A stretch of DNA of 64,000 nt, taken from assembly GCA_020633335.1 (NCBI GenBank), contig JACKDU010000001.1:558001-622000 (forward strand), in the 5' to 3' direction. Under the pieces are notes generated by a model that saw only the letters and a program-made list of their open reading frames with translations, was not told the origin of the DNA and did not search any database. Positions within the stretch are counted from its first letter, which is position 1, and each line of letters opens with the position of its first letter. Below, one piece after another: positions 59,405 through 64,000 of the stretch. Origin of the DNA: Myxococcales bacterium. Lineage in GTDB: Bacteria > Myxococcota_A > Polyangia > Nannocystales > Nannocystaceae. The position numbers were made by a program, and so were the translations under genes.

Positions 59405-61081
59405 CTAGCCGCGGACGACGCGGGCCTTGAGGGCGACCTTGCCGTCCTTGAGGTAGACCGAGAACTGCACGTCCTTGACGTCGGGCCGCTTCATCAGCTC
59501 GGCCGTGTTGGAGCGGAGCTTGGTCGCGAACTTGTCGTAGGTGAGGCCCTCGGTGCTCTCGTTGTTCTCGACCTTGAACTTGATGAACTCCTCGAAGACC
59601 TCCTGGTAGTAGGCCTCGCGGACCGCGTCGTCGGCCTGCGGCTCGGGGGCCTGGGGGTTCTCGTCGAGGGTCATCAGGTTGCCGATCACGGTCTCGCGGG
59701 AGCGGAGCGGCTTGTTGGTCGAGGGCATCGTGTAGAAGCCCTGGCGGCCGCCGACGGCCGGGTGGGCCATGGTCGGCATCTCGTCGGGATCCGCCTGGGG
59801 CTGCTGCGGCGGCGCCGCGGCCTCCGGCTCGGCGACCGGGGCCTGGGCGCCGGTGCGGAGCGCACGGTGGCCGCGGGTCGAGCCGACGCGGCGGTGCGAG
59901 CGGGTGCCGCTCGTGCCACCTTCCCCATCGGGCATGTCGAGCTCGGCCGCGTTGAGGGCGGCGCGGAGGGTCTCGTGGTAGGCGACCGCGGCCTGGGCGA
60001 GCTCGCCGATCGGGCCCGAGTAGGTGTCGTAGAAGAGCTGCTGCTGGGTCCCCTTGATCATCGCCCGGAACTCGTTGGTCAGCCGCTTGAGCGGGCCGGT
60101 GCCCTCGAGGGTCGGGAGGTAGATCGCCAGCGAGATGCTGACCAGGAAGAAGCCGATGATGAGCGGCCAGTTGAGGCGGCCCATGTTGCCGGCGGCGCGC
60201 GCGTCAGCGATCGCCGACTTGAGGTCGCGCTGGCCGGCCGCCGCGGTGTTCGCCGAGAGGACCACGAGCATGGTCCCGCGCTCGCCGAGGCCCGCCGGGC
60301 CGGGGATCCGGCCGATCGCGCCGATCCGGGCGTTGAGGCCGTCGCCGACGAGGTAGACCTCGCTGACACCAGCGCGCGGGATGTCCTTCACGTGGTCGCC
60401 GACGATCGCCTTGATCTCCTCGCCGACCGGCTGGTCGCCGATCACCGAGCCGAGGATCTTGCCGTCGCGGATGATCCCGGCCGGGCTGTCGGTGCCGAGG
60501 ACGCGGCGGACGAAGGAGCCGGCCCCGAGGTCGAGGGGCTGGAAGGCGACGAGGCGGCGGCCCTGGGAGTCGGCGCGGGTCACCTTGACGACCTGCACGT
60601 TGCCGCCGAGGGCGGCCGAGAACTGGTTCTCCTCGCTGGCCTGGAGCTCGGTGTAGGCGTTGAGCTTGGTGACCTCGGGGATCAGCTCGGTCGAGACGCC
60701 GGTGCCGACGAGGACGCCGCCGCCGCTGTCGACCATGCCGACGGTCATCTGCGGGAAGTCGGCGAGGAGGAGGGCGTTGGCGACGTCGCTGAAGGCCTGG
60801 TCCAGCGGCGGCGGCGGGTTCTTGTCCTTGGGATCGCGGACCCCGGGGTCGAGCGCCCGCTTGAGGTCGGCGTCACCGAGGATGCCGGGGGCGCGAGCGA
60901 CCGGCGAGGCCTGGATCTCGGCCGCGAGGGCGGCGATACCGGCCTTGGTGGTCGCCTGGATGGCGACGCGATCGGCGTCCGAGAAGCCCGTAGCGGTGCC
61001 AAAGGACAACAGGAACATCCCGGCGAAGAAGATCGTCGCCAGACATGCGAGGATTGCGGCCCAGATCTTGGTCAGCAGCAC
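59405..61081 (-). CDS. MXAN_5187-like membrane sensor protein
   Basis: 558 aa. One helix at the N-terminus (about 7-28), an extracytoplasmic Cache-like region (about 40-325), a second helix ('WPLIIGFFLVSISLAIYLP'), and a short HAMP-like segment ('LEGTGPLKRLTNEFRAMIKG'). A disordered part follows, then a C-terminal domain 'YYQEVFEEFIKFKVENNESTEGLTYDKFATKLRSNTAELMKRPDVKDVQFSVYLKDGKVALKARVVR'. That last domain is the one I recall from the myxobacterial MXAN_5187 family. A signalling role is likely from topology, but no kinase or methyl-accepting domain is present. GTG start. Confidence 0.78.
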   Translation of the reverse strand: MLLTKIWAAILACLATIFFAGMFLLSFGTATGFSDADRVAIQATTKAGIAALAAEIQASPVARAPGILGDADLKRALDPGVRDPKDKNPPPPLDQAFSDVANALLLADFPQMTVGMVDSGGGVLVGTGVSTELIPEVTKLNAYTELQASEENQFSAALGGNVQVVKVTRADSQGRRLVAFQPLDLGAGSFVRRVLGTDSPAGIIRDGKILGSVIGDQPVGEEIKAIVGDHVKDIPRAGVSEVYLVGDGLNARIGAIGRIPGPAGLGERGTMLVVLSANTAAAGQRDLKSAIADARAAGNMGRLNWPLIIGFFLVSISLAIYLPTLEGTGPLKRLTNEFRAMIKGTQQQLFYDTYSGPIGELAQAAVAYHETLRAALNAAELDMPDGEGGTSGTRSHRRVGSTRGHRALRTGAQAPVAEPEAAAPPQQPQADPDEMPTMAHPAVGGRQGFYTMPSTNKPLRSRETVIGNLMTLDENPQAPEPQADDAVREAYYQEVFEEFIKFKVENNESTEGLTYDKFATKLRSNTAELMKRPDVKDVQFSVYLKDGKVALKARVVRG

Positions 61082-61170
61082 GGTTGGGCCTAGTGTAGGG
61101 TGCCCCGGGTCGCGCTGGCAATTTCACGATCGTCGGCGGCCAGCCCCGGGGCCGGCGGTCGGGCGCGCGC

Positions 61171-63114
61171 GTGGCCCTGCAACGCAGACGGGCGGCGGCC
61201 GACCCCACTCAGGTGCCGACCCTCGTCCTCGCCGCTGCCCTGGCCCTGGCGATCGCCGCCGGAGCCGCGCTCGGCGCCGTCCAGGCGGGCGTGGTGGCCT
61301 TGGCGCTGGCGCTCGCGCTGATCGCCGCCGCGCGGGCCCGCGGGCTGGTCCGGGGCGCGATCCTCCTCGCGGCGCTTGGTCTTGTGCGAGGGTGGGGGGT
61401 CTCACATGAGCTGGCCCGGCCGAGGGTAGTGATCCCCCACGGGCTGATCGCCGCCCAGGTCCGGGCGCCGACGATCCCGGGGCCCCGCTGCCAGGTGCCG
61501 GTGAGCGCGCTGGGGGAGCGCTGGATCGTCGAAGCGCCACCTGCGCGGTGCCCCCTCGCGGTCGGCGATCGCCTCTGGATCCGGGCCGAGGACGTCCTCC
61601 GGGCCGATCGGCGGGCGCGGCTGCCGTGGCGGCGCGGCCCTGGCGACCCGCGCAGCGCCAGCCAGCGCCGGGTCGCGGTCGATCACCTCTGGCCCGCGGC
61701 GCCCCCGGGCGAGCCGGGCTGGGGCGCCCGGCTGCGTGAGCGGGCGTGGGCCCTGAGCCGGGGCTCGCCGGAGCGCGGCCTGGTGGTCGCGGCGACCCTC
61801 GGGATGCCGGCGGCGATCGGCCCGGAATTGCGGGCGCAGCTCCGGCAGGCGGGGCTCGGGCACCTCCTGGCGGTCAGCGGGCTCCATGTCGCGCTCGCCG
61901 GTCTGGTGATCCTCGGCGGGGTGATGCGCGCGGCGTCGGCGCTCGGCTGGTCCCGGCCCGAGGTCGCGCTCCTCGGGCTCGCGCCGGTGCTCGCCTACGT
62001 CGCGCTGAGCGGTGGCGCGCCGTCCGCGTTGCGGGCGACCGGGATGCTCTTCCTTCATGTGCTCGGGATCGCCGTCGGCCGGCCGGGGCACGGGCCGACG
62101 ATCCTCGCCCTGAGCGCGGCCGGCCTCCTCCTGATCTGGCCGAGCTGGGCGCTGGACCCCGGCTTTCAGCTCTCGCTGGCGGCGATGGCGGTGCTCGTCC
62201 ACCCGGGGGCGCCCCGCGGGATCCTGGTCCAGAGCTGGCGGATCACCTGGGCGACCCTGCCGATCGCCCTCTGGCACTTCGGCAGCGGGTCGATCCTCGG
62301 GGTCGGCGCCAACCTCCTGGCGATCCCGCTCTTCTCGCTCTGGGTGCTGCCGAGCGGGCTCTGCGGGATCCTCCTCGCGCCCTGGCTCGGCGAGATCGCG
62401 CTCGCGCCGGCGAGCTGGGGGGCGGCGATCCTCGTCGATCTCGCCCGCCTCGTCGGCCGCCTGCCGGTGATCTCGCCGGCGGCGCTGGCCGGCCTGGCGC
62501 TCGGGATCCTGGCGCTTCGGGGGATCCGGGAGATCGCTCGCCGGCGGCGGCGAGGCGGCCGCGCGCCGCGGTGGCGCGGGCGAGGGCGCGGGGCGCCGTG
62601 GCTGGCCCTGGTCGCGGTCGTCGCGGTCGTCGCCCTCCGCGGGCCGATGTCGAGCGCGGCGCTCCTCGGCGAGGCTTCGGGGTCCTGGCTGGCGATCGGC
62701 GGGGGCCAGCGGGTCGAGGCGATCACCCGCGCCGCGGGCTCCGGGATCTGCCTCGCGGATCCCTGGCTCTCGCCCTCCGAGCACCTCGCGCTGATCGAGG
62801 CGATCGGCGGCGACGCGGTGGTCGGGGTCGAGGATCGGCGGGGTGACGCGGCGGCGGCCGAGCTCCGCCGCGGCCTCGAGGGCGCCGGGCTCTGGTCGCC
62901 GGCGGCGGCGCGCTGCGAGGGGGCGATCCCCTCCGAGGCCGCGCTCCGCCGGCTTGTGCGGCGCTGTCGGGCGCTCGCGGGGTCGCCGGTGGCGATGATC
63001 CGCGGCGGCGCCGGGGCGGTGATCGAGTGTTGGGGCGGCGCCGGGTGGCGTCCGCTCGCGAGACGAGGAGACCGCGAGGACGCTCGATCCTCGCATCAGG
63101 AGGGGACCCCATGA
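61171..63114 (+). CDS. comEC: ComEC/Rec2-family DNA-uptake channel protein
   Basis: 647 aa inner-membrane protein. N-terminal helices, a soluble OB-like region (about 75-165), and the Competence domain with the hallmark 'GLGHLLAVSGLHVALAGLVIL', 'LSGGAPSALRATGMLFLHV' and 'WALDPGFQLSLAAMAVL'. After about ten helices the C-terminus (about 530-647) is soluble, but the metallo-beta-lactamase nuclease motif (HxHxDH) seen in many ComEC proteins is missing. ComEC forms the channel for single-stranded DNA in natural transformation. Starts with GTG; its stop overlaps the FHA gene start by 4 bp. Confidence 0.85.
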   Translation: MALQRRRAAADPTQVPTLVLAAALALAIAAGAALGAVQAGVVALALALALIAAARARGLVRGAILLAALGLVRGWGVSHELARPRVVIPHGLIAAQVRAPTIPGPRCQVPVSALGERWIVEAPPARCPLAVGDRLWIRAEDVLRADRRARLPWRRGPGDPRSASQRRVAVDHLWPAAPPGEPGWGARLRERAWALSRGSPERGLVVAATLGMPAAIGPELRAQLRQAGLGHLLAVSGLHVALAGLVILGGVMRAASALGWSRPEVALLGLAPVLAYVALSGGAPSALRATGMLFLHVLGIAVGRPGHGPTILALSAAGLLLIWPSWALDPGFQLSLAAMAVLVHPGAPRGILVQSWRITWATLPIALWHFGSGSILGVGANLLAIPLFSLWVLPSGLCGILLAPWLGEIALAPASWGAAILVDLARLVGRLPVISPAALAGLALGILALRGIREIARRRRRGGRAPRWRGRGRGAPWLALVAVVAVVALRGPMSSAALLGEASGSWLAIGGGQRVEAITRAAGSGICLADPWLSPSEHLALIEAIGGDAVVGVEDRRGDAAAAELRRGLEGAGLWSPAAARCEGAIPSEAALRRLVRRCRALAGSPVAMIRGGAGAVIECWGGAGWRPLARRGDREDARSSHQEGTP

Positions 63115-63608
63115 CATCCTTTCGCGCGGTGACGGCCTTTGACGTCCGACCTTTCCTTCGGCAGCGGAGCGACGGCGCGCCCGATCGCCTCTTCCCGCTG
63201 ATCGTCGGCGACAACCTGATCGGCCGCGAGCCGAGCGCCGAGGTCTGCATCGACCTCCCCGACGTCTCGCGGCGTCACGCGATGATCCGCGTGACGCCCG
63301 AGGGGGCGACGGTCGAGGATCTCGAGAGCAAGAACGGCGTCGTCGTCGACGGCCAGGCGATCCGCGGGGTCACCCGGCTCCGTCATGGGGCCTCGCTCGC
63401 CCTCGGCGACGTCAAGCTCGAGCTCCATCACCCCGGCCTCCAGGTCGCCGAGGCGCTCGCGCGGGCCGGCGAGATCACCGTCACCCGGGCGACCCGGCGC
63501 GAGCCGCCGTCGACGCCCGCGCCGTCGATCCGCTGGCCGCTGCTGGCGACGATCGTCTTCGCGGTGGTGGTCGCGGCGCTCCTCTGGGGCGTGGCGAGCG
63601 GCGGCTGA
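63111..63608 (+). CDS. FHA-domain protein with C-terminal membrane anchor
   Basis: 165 aa. FHA phosphothreonine-binding domain: 'GDNLIGREPSAEVCIDLPDVSRRHAMIRVTPEGATVEDLESKNGVVVDGQAI', with the GR, SRRH and NG core residues. A tail anchor 'WPLLATIVFAVVVAALLWGVA' follows. It would bring a Thr-phosphorylated partner to the inner membrane. A strong Shine-Dalgarno AGGAGGGG (63099-63106) precedes the ATG, which overlaps the comEC stop (ATGA). FHA partners in myxobacteria are commonly Hanks-type kinases; none is adjacent. Confidence 0.9.
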   Translation: MTSFRAVTAFDVRPFLRQRSDGAPDRLFPLIVGDNLIGREPSAEVCIDLPDVSRRHAMIRVTPEGATVEDLESKNGVVVDGQAIRGVTRLRHGASLALGDVKLELHHPGLQVAEALARAGEITVTRATRREPPSTPAPSIRWPLLATIVFAVVVAALLWGVASGG

Positions 63609-63637
63609 CGAGGCTCCTGTGGTAGCGTGCCGCGCAG

Positions 63638-64000
63638 ATGTCCGCGGCACTCCTCAGCGCGCTGCCCAAGGTCGATCGAGTCCTCGAGGCCGGGCCGCTC
63701 GCCGACCATCGGGCGGCCCGGGCGCTCAAGCGCCGGCTGGTCCAGGAGGCCGTCGAGGGGCTGCGGCGGCGCCTCCTCGCCGGCGAGTCCGTGACGCCGC
63801 CGAGCGCCGAGGCGCTCGCCCGTGAGGTCGCGGCGCGCCTCGACGCGCTCCTCCTCCCGCGGCCACGGCGGGTGCTCAACGGGACCGGCGTCGTCCTCCA
63901 CACCAACCTCGGGCGGGCGCCGCTCGCCGGCGCCGTCGTCGACGCGATGGTCGCGGCCGCCGGCGCCTGCGATCTCGAGATCGATCTCGAGAGCGGCCAG
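63638..64000 (+). CDS. selA: L-seryl-tRNA(Sec) selenium transferase, N-terminal part
   Basis: The first 121 residues of SelA, a PLP enzyme that converts Ser-tRNA(Sec) to Sec-tRNA(Sec). 'LLSALPKVDRVLEAGPLA...ALKRRLVQEAVEGLRRRLLAGE' (N-terminal helical part) and 'LPRPRRVLNGTGVVLHTNLGRAPLAGAVVDAM' (highly conserved) are diagnostic, followed by 'DLEIDLESGQ'. The window ends before the PLP lysine. It lies 29 bp after the FHA gene in the same direction. It implies that this organism uses selenocysteine, usually with selB and selD nearby. Confidence 0.93.
   Translation, partial: MSAALLSALPKVDRVLEAGPLADHRAARALKRRLVQEAVEGLRRRLLAGESVTPPSAEALAREVAARLDALLLPRPRRVLNGTGVVLHTNLGRAPLAGAVVDAMVAAAGACDLEIDLESGQ

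Overview
The window is very GC-rich chromosomal DNA from a Gram-negative bacterium, most likely a myxobacterium (Myxococcota), and I would guess the Nannocystineae. The evidence is a MYXO-CTERM-like C-terminus, an MXAN_5187-type protein, Cys-rich lipoproteins with Ser/Ala/Thr-rich linkers, many GTG starts, an outer-membrane assembly lipoprotein, TonB/ExbBD genes and the prkA/yeaH/spoVR set. This assignment is an inference from protein style, not a database match. No phage, insertion sequence, CRISPR array, rRNA or tRNA was seen. The only structured RNA gene found is rnpB.

Layout. 0-4.3 kb (minus): exbB-exbD-tonB (tonB runs off the left edge), then truD and bamD. 4.4-7.2 kb: amino-acid permease, a small secreted Cys-rich protein, and exonuclease III. 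7.2-13.4 kb: a stress/sporulation-type module with prkA plus an adenylate cyclase on the minus strand, divergent from yeaH-spoVR. 13.5-19 kb: PP2C phosphatase, a secreted protein, rnpB, a DpnA-like DNA methylase and a membrane protein. 19-24 kb: an AhpD-like/STAS pair, a histidine kinase whose receiver lacks the phospho-Asp, and a di-heme peroxidase fusion. 24-34 kb: secreted and redox proteins (DUF255, TlpA-like, a HEAT-like protein, a DUF1501 pair, two Cys-rich lipoproteins). 34-43 kb: a minus-strand run of overlapping glycan/membrane genes with a histone-deacetylase-family gene upstream. 43-50 kb: two more GT-C-like membrane proteins flanking two lipoproteins, one of which looks like an RND porter with no transmembrane part. 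50-64 kb: PDZ, SGNH and LysM/MepA envelope proteins, serC with a Suppressor-of-fused gene, peptide deformylase, an MXAN_5187-like protein, comEC, an FHA protein and the start of selA.

Most genes serve the cell envelope, signalling or housekeeping. Several small operons are supported by 4-bp start/stop overlaps.

The most unusual signal is not a gene. It is a family of about 30 short imperfect palindromes of the form (A/C)TGnC(C/T)-N4-(A/G)GnCA(G/T), scattered from about 4.7 to 57 kb. They lie between genes, across start or stop codons, and inside reading frames, where they bring clusters of A/T-ending codons otherwise rare here. I do not recognise this family. It could be a DNA-uptake-like or nucleoid signal, a small hairpin repeat, or a protein-binding site.
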